Source: Acetobacter nitrogenifigens DSM 23921 = NBRC 105050
GTDB taxonomy: Bacteria; Pseudomonadota; Alphaproteobacteria; Acetobacterales; Acetobacteraceae
Length of the DNA stretch: 64,000 bases
Reading direction: 5' to 3'
NCBI RefSeq assembly: GCF_000429165.1
Contig: NZ_AUBI01000006.1
Coordinates: 124,001-188,000, forward strand
Positions 25,322 through 33,574 of the stretch are shown piece after piece (the first letter of the stretch is position 1; every line of letters starts with the position of its first letter). The notes below the pieces were generated by a model. The model saw nothing but the letters and a program-made list of their open reading frames with translations, made no database searches and was not told the DNA's origin. The translations under genes and the position numbers were made by a program.

Positions 25322-25677
25322 TCACGCTCTTATCCCCAACATGATCGAGATCCGGCTGCGACGCGAGGCGCTGAGGGGGGCGTCACACGTCTGGATGGCT
25401 ACCTCGCCAAGGCTCTCGCTCAGCGCTGGAGCTTGCGCTCGACGAGCACCAGCAGATCTCCCGTGGAGCGCGCCAGGCGGTCCGGCTTCGTGGCCACGAG
25501 AGCGTCACCTTTGCGCAGGAACGAGATGGCAGTGGCAAGCTGCGGGCGACTGTCCTTCACGGCACTGATCCGTTCGGAGAGCACCTTCTCGCAACCTGCC
25601 GCCCGAAGATCCCGCCCCTGCGCAGCAAGGCCCGCGTCCTGATCGGTGGTGCTGACGCGCGCGTATCCGATTTTCAC
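25322..25677 (-). pseudogene. Serine resolvase remnant, frameshifted
   Basis: From GTG 25677 the frame reads VKIGYARVSTTDQDAGL, with the Tin3/Hin-type catalytic Ser in RVSTTDQ and the KPDRLARSTGDLL helix near residue 70. It stops early at 25420 after about 85 residues. In another phase the DNA continues SLGEVAIQTCDAP, which fits the next part of the same family, then degenerates and stops near 25322. The DNA-binding domain is missing. It marks a former mobile element beside tRNA-Arg. Confidence 0.75.
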
Positions 25678-25752
25678 GGCAAAAATGTTCCAATAGAGCG
25701 CCTTGGGATTATGCCACACAGTCCCAAATTCCGTACAACGCGTGTGGAGCAA

Positions 25753-26168
25753 TAAACAGGGAGTCCCGCACTGCTCCGCTAGGCATGCCCGGGTGAAACG
25801 TTTTGGGTGCGTTACTCGTACGGCAGGTCTAGGGATTGTTGGTGGAACCGGCTTGATGCGGCTGGATAAATTCTTGTTTTGAAATGTGAAATTCGTAGTA
25901 ATCGAATGGTGCTGGGCCTAGTTTTTCATATGTTATCTAATTACCATTGCAATGGGGGAAGCAGAAGGTTCGATTTCGGCCGCAAACCTTACAGTCCTGA
26001 CCTCACTCGCTGATACTCCCCGAGGAATGCGCTTCATATTGGCGTGTGGCCAAACCGGAGCGTCGCTCCGGCTTAAGCCTGAGCCGCAGGCGTCGAGAAA
26101 CCGGAACATACGCCCGTCGCCCTGAAAGCCGTGTCGTCGCAGGAAGGCATGGATGTCATGGCCCGTGG
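25753..26168. other. Gap between resolvase remnant and immunity gene
   Basis: About 415 bases with no supported gene. A perfect hairpin CCGGAGC-GTC-GCTCCGG lies at 26055-26071, about 100 bases after the immunity gene stop, and could end its transcript, although no T run follows. A 94-codon minus frame across it has no family features. Confidence 0.45.
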
Positions 26169-26762
26169 TCACTCTGGCTTGGGCCAGTTGATTTTCTGCG
26201 GCCTCTGCGCCTCGCACCGCGAGAGCGCCTCACGAACGGCCAGACCGAGTTCCTCGTCGGATGCGGACAGGGAAATGTGTATCCGCTTGTCCTGATGCTT
26301 CGCATTGTCAGGCCACGCGCTGTGTCCGCCGGCGCGCCGCTTGCTCGCCGTGAGAATAATGATGTCGTCGACCCGGTAATGCCAGGTTCCGAACACCAGA
26401 TCGCATCGTTTGCCGATATCGACGACTTCCTTGTAGCCGTAGGTTGTGGCGATATCGGCCTCGAAAGCCCGACGCCGCGCTTCGGAGACAGGCTTCATTG
26501 CGTCAAGCCCATCGGAATCGATCGGCCCTGTCGGGTTGCCGAAATACTCGCTGGTCTCGATGGCCTTGCGGAAGTTCTCGCCGATCCATTGCGGCGTGGC
26601 CTCCTCCCACGACGCATGCGCGCACCAGCCCGTGCGCGAGAAGTGCTGCCCACCCCAGGTTTCCAAAGATTTGATCGAGATATATTTTGGCGAAAGAACA
26701 ACATCTGCATTTTTTCTGTGCAGCCAGGCGATGCGCTCGGGCGTGAGGTAGGGGTTATTCAT
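26169..26762 (-). CDS. Probable contact-dependent inhibition immunity protein
   Basis: The 197-residue protein starts at ATG 26762, overlapping the toxin-like gene stop as ATGA, the tight coupling usual in toxin-immunity pairs. It begins MNNPYLTPERIAWLHRKNAD and ends with IHISLSASDEELGLAVREAL, a C-terminal pattern I associate with CdiI immunity proteins. A longer frame upstream lies inside the toxin gene. Lack of signal peptide fits a cytoplasmic inhibitor. Identity is from resemblance and context. Confidence 0.65.
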   Translation of the reverse strand: MNNPYLTPERIAWLHRKNADVVLSPKYISIKSLETWGGQHFSRTGWCAHASWEEATPQWIGENFRKAIETSEYFGNPTGPIDSDGLDAMKPVSEARRRAFEADIATTYGYKEVVDIGKRCDLVFGTWHYRVDDIIILTASKRRAGGHSAWPDNAKHQDKRIHISLSASDEELGLAVREALSRCEAQRPQKINWPKPE

Positions 26763-28117
26763 GTGATGGCGTCGATCTCGAAGGTCAGCGGTTTGTTCGC
26801 GGCGCCATAAGACACCATTTTGGCGGCGGCCCCATGGTAAGCCAGACAGATCTGCTCCCATTGTGCGTCCGTAGTCACCGGTTTGTCGTCTGCGTCTTTG
26901 TCGTCACGCACGCCAAGTTCAAACGTATAGGATTTGATGTCAGCCTGCTGGAAACGCACGACCTGGTTCGTTCCTTCACGGCTTGCGTCATTATCATACG
27001 TCATCGCCATTTTCTTCAGATCGGCCCATATCCGGTATTTAATATTAACCGGCTTGTCCCTTAAGGTGTCGAGGCCCGTGTTGATCGTCTTGTCGCTGAC
27101 GGCGTTGCCAGATTTCTCATTCCAGTGATCGAAGACTTTCCAGTTGGACTTGTGGTCCTGCAGCCAGACATAGGACCCGTCCGGGCTGCCGCCGTTGAGC
27201 TTTTGCTGCACATACGCCTCATATGGGGTTCCCTGAAGCGTCGGACCAACGCCGCCGCCTGACGCGTTCCAGACGATCCCGTCGGTCTTGTAGGCGTCAG
27301 GCCAGTCTCTCTGGTTGACGATCTGCCATTGCGCGTTGGCGGCTGTAATCTGCCCCTTGTTGGTCACCGTCTTCGGCACATCACGCTTGAACTGGTCTAT
27401 GTCCTTGCAGGGCTGCTGCGGGTTGTTCTGGTCGTCCATGACGACGGAATTCACAACGCCCTGATCGACGGTGGCGCTCAACATCTGCGCGCCGCCCTGT
27501 ATCAGAACGTTGCGCGCATCCTGCGTCGTCCAGGCGTTTTCCATCAGGGGCTGATACAGCATGCTCGCTACGATATTGCGGGCCTGATCGCTCGAACTGG
27601 CGAGGTTCGTGATGTAATCGCCAAACGAGGCGTTTGCGGGTAGCGCCTGATAGGCGCCGGTCTCGCTCGCCCAGTCGGTGGAATTCTGTCCCTGAACGAC
27701 CTGCCAGCCGCGCGAGAGGTTGTATAACGCTGCGCCCGCCGTCTGCAGTTCGGCGTCACTCGGCGGCAATTGGCCCCAGTCGGCGTAGACGTTCTGGATC
27801 TGGGTCTTCGCGGCGTCGCTCTGGGTCAAGGTCTGCACCGCGCCCCAGAACGTCGTCTGACGCGCGCCAATCTGTTGCTCCACACTGCTGATCCACGCGT
27901 CGTTTGTAGGGACGGTCTGTCCCGTGACGAACTGCACCTGCTGTTGCAGGATGTCTGAGTCGAGCGTCGCCAGTCCCTGATACGCAACAGCGCTTCGAAT
28001 ACCCTGCAAAGTTGCTCCGTTCGCGAGGTTCGCCTGCCGAAAAATTAATAACTTACTTCCCCTACGGCACCCTGTTCGTTGTTGATTTTTGAGAAATATT
28101 TCGAACTGGCAGAGCAT
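26759..28117 (-). CDS. CdiA-CT-like nuclease toxin, N-terminally truncated exoprotein
   Basis: The 452-residue frame ends in a domain resembling the CdiA C-terminal tRNA-nuclease: TPYEAYVQQKL, WKVFDHWNEKSGNAVSDKTINT near 350 and TTDAQWEQICLAYHGAA near 425. The N-terminal two thirds have repeated helical units (FWGAVQTLTQSDAAKTQIQN, DWGQLPPSDAELQTAGAAL) that recall DUF4214-type repeats of surface proteins. The first 28 residues are odd and basic, with no signal peptide, so the secretion part seems lost. It is followed by an immunity gene, so it may be an orphan toxin module left after truncation. Confidence 0.6.
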   Translation of the reverse strand: MLCQFEIFLKNQQRTGCRRGSKLLIFRQANLANGATLQGIRSAVAYQGLATLDSDILQQQVQFVTGQTVPTNDAWISSVEQQIGARQTTFWGAVQTLTQSDAAKTQIQNVYADWGQLPPSDAELQTAGAALYNLSRGWQVVQGQNSTDWASETGAYQALPANASFGDYITNLASSSDQARNIVASMLYQPLMENAWTTQDARNVLIQGGAQMLSATVDQGVVNSVVMDDQNNPQQPCKDIDQFKRDVPKTVTNKGQITAANAQWQIVNQRDWPDAYKTDGIVWNASGGGVGPTLQGTPYEAYVQQKLNGGSPDGSYVWLQDHKSNWKVFDHWNEKSGNAVSDKTINTGLDTLRDKPVNIKYRIWADLKKMAMTYDNDASREGTNQVVRFQQADIKSYTFELGVRDDKDADDKPVTTDAQWEQICLAYHGAAAKMVSYGAANKPLTFEIDAIT

Positions 28118-28253
28118 CTATCGACAACGAGTGGCGCTCATCAGATTGAGGTGCGGGGCGTTTCCCTGATGTTGCAGGCGCCCTTGGCTTTCAGACGTCA
28201 ATGATGATGATCTTCCCGTTAACCTCTGACGATAGGAAAGCGGTTCCGTGACC

Positions 28254-29852
28254 TCAGAACGCGGCGCCGTCGATCACCGTGACGACGCCATTGTTGCGCG
28301 TTACTGTTGGATCGTTGAGGTTGCCCGACGCACGCTGCTCAGGACACGATACAGCCCTCGGCTGGCGCGAGAAATAAGCGTCATTAACAGCTATATTGTG
28401 CCGGGCGGCAAGGTAAGCCAATTGTGCGTAGCGCCACACGAGTTGCGGTTCACAGGCGAGCATTGGCTCCAGTTGTAATGCAGTCGCGCCGTCCAGACGG
28501 GCGTCAAAGCGAGCCTGTTCCGCCGTAAAAGGTGTTGCTTCCCAGCTTAACGCCAGACGTGCGTCCGCACGCAGCTGCTCAGTGTCAAGAAGTTGCACGG
28601 TTACGCCAAAAGCCAGCAGCCATAACCGCCACCGAGTGAAGACCGCAAAGCGTACACAGGCAATCATTGCGAGATCCAGAACTGGCCAGATCAATCGTAG
28701 ACTGACCCTGCATTGATCAACCGTGTCAGCGACGTGGACAAGCGAAAAGTAACGCAGCCAGTTGGCGATCACGTGGCCCTGGGTTGCACCAAGAGCCAGC
28801 GCCAGAACTGCGAGAAGCAAGCCGCCATGGTTTCTGATCGCTACGATCAACTGCAATCGTACTTGAGCGAACAAGAGCAGAACTGCCGGCATCACGATCA
28901 GTCCGGCGCCCGCATAAGCGACGCCGGCGTCGACGCTGGGTAGTGAGTCGGAAATCCACGTCCACCGCGGAACAAGGCGAACGACGGGTCCGAGAAAATC
29001 GCGTAGCAAAAGGGGATACAGTGCGACGTGATTAGGTTGAACCGCGTCCAGACCGATCATGCGAGCCAACAGACGGATCGCAAGTAGCGTCATGCCCAGG
29101 GCGCAGCTTGACGCGGCTGCTGCGGGCCACTGTCCTCGCAGAAGCGGCGTCAACACTCCGGCGCCGAAGACTGCGAGCACCATCAGCATCAGGTAGGGAT
29201 GGATAAGCAAGCAGGCGATCGACAATGTGGACAGCGCCACCAAAAGCCGAAGCGAGGTTTGGCTGTGGCGGACAAGACGAAAGTAGAGCCCGAACGCTGT
29301 TAAAACGACGAAATGACCTGTGAGCGCCTGCTCCGCAGGCTCAGCGACAATATGAGGTATGCCGATGGACAGTAATGCGACCGCCACGGCTGAGCCGATG
29401 TCGCGGCAGCCTGTGCCGCGCAAAGCGAAGGCAGCTGCGATCGGCTGCATCAGGTAAGAGAGCGCCAGATATGGACCAAGCGATTGTTCCACCCACGGCG
29501 TGAGCGGATGAAGCGCTTTGAAAATAATTGCGACGAGGGGATTGCTGTCAGTCAGTGATATTGAAACACCGTTCGCCAGTTTTGGCGCTTCCAGAAGCGG
29601 CCAACTCCATGGCTGGTGCAGAAAATAAAGTAACCCTGTCATATGTTGCAGATCGTCGAATGTAGCCGCTCGTGCTCGCAACAATGACGGGTCGTTCAAA
29701 TATTGATCGGGGACGCCGATCAATCCGGCGGGCAGCTTCCCGGTGATTACACGTAAAGGCAAACAGCGGAGCGCGAAAGCGAGACCAACGACAGCGGCCA
29801 ACCCGTAACTAAAAAGACGAACGGTCAAGGCGCGTAAAGTGACGATTTTCAC
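28254..29852 (-). CDS. Multispanning membrane protein, DUF6311-like
   Basis: The 532-residue protein has about ten hydrophobic segments, beginning with LFSYGLAAVVGLAFALRCLPL. The first loop carries DDLQHMTGLLYFLHQPWSWP and NGVSISLTDSNPLVAIIFKAL, which fit DUF6311-type proteins related to GT-C-type glycosyltransferases of cell-surface polysaccharides. The C-terminal 100 residues are soluble. It lies alone, 136 bases upstream of the toxin-like gene on the same strand. Confidence 0.6.
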   Translation of the reverse strand: MKIVTLRALTVRLFSYGLAAVVGLAFALRCLPLRVITGKLPAGLIGVPDQYLNDPSLLRARAATFDDLQHMTGLLYFLHQPWSWPLLEAPKLANGVSISLTDSNPLVAIIFKALHPLTPWVEQSLGPYLALSYLMQPIAAAFALRGTGCRDIGSAVAVALLSIGIPHIVAEPAEQALTGHFVVLTAFGLYFRLVRHSQTSLRLLVALSTLSIACLLIHPYLMLMVLAVFGAGVLTPLLRGQWPAAAASSCALGMTLLAIRLLARMIGLDAVQPNHVALYPLLLRDFLGPVVRLVPRWTWISDSLPSVDAGVAYAGAGLIVMPAVLLLFAQVRLQLIVAIRNHGGLLLAVLALALGATQGHVIANWLRYFSLVHVADTVDQCRVSLRLIWPVLDLAMIACVRFAVFTRWRLWLLAFGVTVQLLDTEQLRADARLALSWEATPFTAEQARFDARLDGATALQLEPMLACEPQLVWRYAQLAYLAARHNIAVNDAYFSRQPRAVSCPEQRASGNLNDPTVTRNNGVVTVIDGAAF

Positions 29853-30815
29853 AATTTTATACCTGACACGATTGCGGTCTGGTCAACGGCTCGACCATTT
29901 TAGTCACGAGGTCAACAGTGAATTCAACTCATTTACGCGAGATTATGACTGCATAAAATAGCACACTTGGAATTATTTTCTATTCGGGAGAAATGCCATG
30001 TGCTGAGCAGCCAGATTTTCAAATATTGTCGGGTGTGAGGGGCTTTGAGGCTCCAACGAAGATACAAAAATCTCATCGAAAAACGTCAACATCGGACGTT
30101 GAAGCCAAAAACTATCGACGGCGTTGAACGTGCGTAGGTTAAATGCATTTGTGAGTGTCATATTCCTCCCCGATTATTTGCAGAGATACTCGGTTTCATG
30201 TGAGGTTGCCGACTCAAGGTGGTCAGACATGCGCTGCATGGGTCCAATCCTTGCGGCGTCAATAGTGTCAGCCTTCAGGAACCTCGAAAGTTCTTTTTAT
30301 GTCAGGAAGGAAGGGCGAAAGCCGCTCGTCTGTTTCGTTCAAGCTGTCCCTCACCCCTCATCGCCAGCATCCGCCCCGAGTATCCTCGCCCTGACCTCAT
30401 AGGCCCGCACACCCCTCAGCCCCGCTACGCCCCCTTCATGCCCGTTATCCGTGGCGCGGAGGTGGTCATTTTTTGAATAAAATATCCGATATTTATTTTC
30501 AATTATATATAATTAGTTATAATTGAAACTAACTATTCTTCAAAATTAATATGTTGTCGATTTATGTACGGATTTATAATATAAATATACCTGCGTCTGC
30601 AGTGATATTGACCCCGCTGTGATTTCCTCACCGGTCACACCTCCTTCAAACATTTTGACTCCAGATCGTTCCGGGGTTTAAGCTCCAATCAGGTGAGCGC
30701 CCGTCAGCGGCGGCGCGGCGCGTTACGGACCCGACATACGACGAATCAACGAAGGTTCGTCAGCCCGATCAGGGCGTGATGTCTGCGCTCGCGCACGCAT
30801 CATTCGGAACCGATT
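29853..30815. other. Long intergenic region upstream of the nitrate operon
   Basis: About 960 bases with no gene I can support; short frames at 29973-30161 and 30124-30476 show no family features. An AT-rich block at 30470-30600 holds an inverted repeat TTTCAATTATA (30497-30507) and TATAATTGAAA (30518-30528). The last 200 bases should be the leader of narK, with hairpins at 30740-30761 and 30777-30802. Confidence 0.5.
30740..30802 (+). promoter_or_regulatory. Possible hairpins in the nitrate operon leader
   Basis: GACGAA/TTCGTC (30740-30761, 10-base loop) and TGATG/CATCA with inner TGCG/CGCA (30777-30802) could form two successive hairpins before the narK start. NasT-type ANTAR proteins act on paired hairpins in nitrate operon leaders. 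The typical hexanucleotide loops are not evident, so this is a weak candidate. Confidence 0.25.
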
Positions 30816-32027
30816 GTGGACAGAGGCTTCCTCAAGGCCGGTCACGCGCCGACATTGCTCGCCGCCTTTCTCTATTTCGACGTGTCGTTCATGGTCTGGG
30901 TGCTGCTCGGCCCGTTGGGCGTTGCGATCGCTCACGATCTGCATCTTGACCCGGCTCAAAAAGGGCTTCTGGTTGCGACGCCCGTTCTGGCGGGCGCAGC
31001 CTTCCGCGTCGTGGCCGGAGCAGCCGTGGACCTGTTCGGCCCGTACCGGACGGCGATCGCAGCGCAGCTGATCGTGATCGTCGGGTTGTGGACGACGTGG
31101 CTGATGGCTCCGCATAGCTATTCTGCGATGTTTGGTGTGGCGCTTGTCCTGGGCGTTGCAGGGGCGTCCTTCGCCATCGCGCTTCCGCTGGTGTCGGGAT
31201 GGTACCCTGCGCGTTATCAGGGGACAGCGCTGGGGATCGCAGGCGCAGGCAACTCAGGCACGGCGCTGGCGGCGCTGTTCGCACCCGGGCTTGCAATGCT
31301 TGTCGGATGGATCAACGTTCTGGGGCTTGCAAGCGTACCGCTTGTCGTTGTTCTCGGGGTTTTTCTGGCGCTTGCGCGGGAGCCGGCTCGTCGTTCAGAC
31401 GCCGGCGGAATCGCATCGTGGTGGCCGGTGCTTCGGTCTGCCGACTGCTGGTCCCTGATGCTGTTCTATGGCGTGACGTTCGGCGGTTTCGTGGGACTCG
31501 CCTCGTTCTTGACCATATATTTCAATGATCAATACGGACTTTCTCCTGCCATGGCCGGGGCCTGCACGGCCGCCATCGTCTTCGTGGGATCGTTCGTGCG
31601 GCCATTGGGCGGCGCCTTGGCGGACAGGATCGGCGGTACGCAGGCTCTCACCCTGCTCTACGCCGCCGCCGCCGCCATCTTTGCAGTGATCGCAATCGGG
31701 CTGCCGTCTATTATGCTGGCATTTCCGACCTTTTTTCTTGGCATGATCGTGCTCGGGCTCGGTAACGGCGCCGTGTTTCAACTGGTCCCGACGCGATTTC
31801 CTCACAAGGTTGGCATTCTGACTGGCCTCGTCGGCATGAGTGGCGGAGTGGGCGGATTCTATCTTGCCGCCTCCCTGGGCGCGGCGCGTCAGGCAAGCGG
31901 CTCATACGGGCCCGGCTTTCTCGCCTTTTCTGGCGTCGCATTGCTTGCTCTCGTGTGTGTCCTGTTCTGCAGGCGGCGTTGGACGCAGCAGCCGGCGCCC
32001 TGGGGCGCAGCGGAGGCCGCACAATGA
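30816..32027 (+). CDS. NarK-type nitrate/nitrite MFS transporter
   Basis: The 403-residue protein has twelve predicted membrane segments and the nitrate/nitrite porter signatures: GNSGTALAALFAPGL in helix 5 and MSGGVGGFYLAASLG in helix 11. The start is GTG 30816, followed by DRGFLKAGHAPTLLAAFLYF. It is the first gene of the nitrate assimilation operon and overlaps the porin gene as ATGA. It should bring nitrate into the cytoplasm. Confidence 0.9.
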   Translation: MDRGFLKAGHAPTLLAAFLYFDVSFMVWVLLGPLGVAIAHDLHLDPAQKGLLVATPVLAGAAFRVVAGAAVDLFGPYRTAIAAQLIVIVGLWTTWLMAPHSYSAMFGVALVLGVAGASFAIALPLVSGWYPARYQGTALGIAGAGNSGTALAALFAPGLAMLVGWINVLGLASVPLVVVLGVFLALAREPARRSDAGGIASWWPVLRSADCWSLMLFYGVTFGGFVGLASFLTIYFNDQYGLSPAMAGACTAAIVFVGSFVRPLGGALADRIGGTQALTLLYAAAAAIFAVIAIGLPSIMLAFPTFFLGMIVLGLGNGAVFQLVPTRFPHKVGILTGLVGMSGGVGGFYLAASLGAARQASGSYGPGFLAFSGVALLALVCVLFCRRRWTQQPAPWGAAEAAQ

Positions 32028-33556
32028 AGTTGCGCGCGTTGGGTTTCGCGCCGCTCACCGGGTTTGTGCTGGCGGCCCCCGCCCACGCCACGCCCGGGGG
32101 TAGCTCCGATTATGGCGTATTCAGCGCAGGCAATGGCGCGGCCGCAGGTTTTGGGATCGTGGGGGCCGCCGGACAGGCCCGCTGGGCCGAGGACTGGTCC
32201 TCCCTCACTTCGACGCCACCGGAGCGTCGTCGCGAGGACTGGTTCAACCGCCTCAAGCACGTGAAACTGACCGACAAAGGGGACGTCTGGATCTCGTTTT
32301 CGGGTGAGGAGCGGCTTCGCTACATCTTCGAGAATCAGCCCGTCATGGGAACGGCTGGCAAGACGGACGCCAGCCGCCTTTTGCTCAGAAGTCAGTACGG
32401 CGCGGACCTGCATCTCGGAGAGCATGTCCGTGCTTATGCAGAGTTCCTGTATGGGAACGCTGGCGGGTCGAACTATTATGGATATCAGGCTGGCACCCAG
32501 CGCGAACGCCTTGATCTTCAGCAAGGCGTCCTCGAGATCAAGGGCGCACTGCTTGGAGCGAAAACCGGCGTGATAGGCGGCAGGCAGGTGTTTCTAGACG
32601 CGCCTGTTTCCATGCAGTCCGCACGCGACCTGACCAACGTTCAGCAGACTTGGGACGGATTTCGCGGTTATGCGATCTGGAAAAGGTTCAGGGTCGATCT
32701 GTTCGATTTCGTTCAGACCAACAAATTGCCTCTTGGCGTGTTCTCCGATGGCACGAATTACAATGCGCGCATGTATGGCGCCTACACGTCCACAGCCCTG
32801 CCCGCATTCACGCTGATGGGGCACAGGAACCAGCTGTTCGCCGACGTCTTTTACATTGGTTACCTTTACGGCGGCGCGCTGGCCGCTTTGCCGACCGCAG
32901 CGCAGGGAAAATCACAGGCCGGGTCGACGCGTCGTGACAATGTCGGAGCGAAGCTCTGGGGTACGGTCGGCCCGTTTGGCGTCAATCTGACCGGCGTCTT
33001 TCAGGGCGGGCAATTTCGCCCGGCGAATGAGTCTCAGCCTACGCGCGCGGTGCGGGCCTACGCCGTCAACGCCGCCGTCATCTACGACAGGCGAGACCTC
33101 GCCTGGCGTCCGTCGGTTGGTGTTCAGGCGGATCTGTTCTCAGGCGGATCTTATCATTCGAAAGACGGCGCGGTCGGGACATTCGCGACGCCGTACTTTC
33201 CGTTGCCCTATTACAACGACGTCACGTTGTCCCTGACGTCGCAGAATCTCGTTGGCTTAGGGCCAATCATGGATTTTGCGCCGACCAAAAACTTCCACAT
33301 CAAGCTGCATGTTCCGCTATTCTGGCGAGCCAGCACCAATGACGCCGTCTATGCCGTCGGCAAGACCTACACATGGCGCGACAACCTGTCGGGCGGCTTT
33401 ATCGGCACGATCCCGCAGGCGCAGGCGGCATGGAATTTCGCGCCGCACTGGACCTGGACAGAGGATCTCGCGGGCTTCGTGGCGTCGCATGGAATGCATC
33501 AGGCTGGCGCAAAGAACGGCGTCTTCATCATGCAAACCCTGGCCTTCAGATTCTAA
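32024..33556 (+). CDS. Outer-membrane porin, alginate-export family type
   Basis: The 510-residue protein has a signal peptide (MKLRALGFAPLTGFVLAAPAHA) and a beta-barrel pattern with VSMQSARDLTNVQQTWDGFRGY and a C-terminal FIMQTLAFRF ending in Phe. The strand pattern and SFSGEERLRYIFENQP fit the Alginate_exp family. Start 32024 overlaps the transporter stop. As part of the nitrate operon it is probably an outer-membrane channel for nitrate or nitrite. Confidence 0.85.
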   Translation: MKLRALGFAPLTGFVLAAPAHATPGGSSDYGVFSAGNGAAAGFGIVGAAGQARWAEDWSSLTSTPPERRREDWFNRLKHVKLTDKGDVWISFSGEERLRYIFENQPVMGTAGKTDASRLLLRSQYGADLHLGEHVRAYAEFLYGNAGGSNYYGYQAGTQRERLDLQQGVLEIKGALLGAKTGVIGGRQVFLDAPVSMQSARDLTNVQQTWDGFRGYAIWKRFRVDLFDFVQTNKLPLGVFSDGTNYNARMYGAYTSTALPAFTLMGHRNQLFADVFYIGYLYGGALAALPTAAQGKSQAGSTRRDNVGAKLWGTVGPFGVNLTGVFQGGQFRPANESQPTRAVRAYAVNAAVIYDRRDLAWRPSVGVQADLFSGGSYHSKDGAVGTFATPYFPLPYYNDVTLSLTSQNLVGLGPIMDFAPTKNFHIKLHVPLFWRASTNDAVYAVGKTYTWRDNLSGGFIGTIPQAQAAWNFAPHWTWTEDLAGFVASHGMHQAGAKNGVFIMQTLAFRF

Positions 33557-33574
33557 GCAAAGGACACCCGAACC

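Noticed and set aside
25933..26217. A 94-codon minus-strand frame after the immunity gene
   Set aside because: It overlaps the immunity gene, spans a hairpin, has no ribosome binding site that I can see and no family resemblance.
29973..30161. A 62-codon minus-strand frame upstream of the DUF6311-like gene
   Set aside because: No family features, no neighbour coupling, and the length is within chance.
31395..31805. Long antisense frames across the nitrate and hut genes
   Set aside because: High-GC coding DNA creates long open frames on the opposite strand; the sense frames have clear family motifs.
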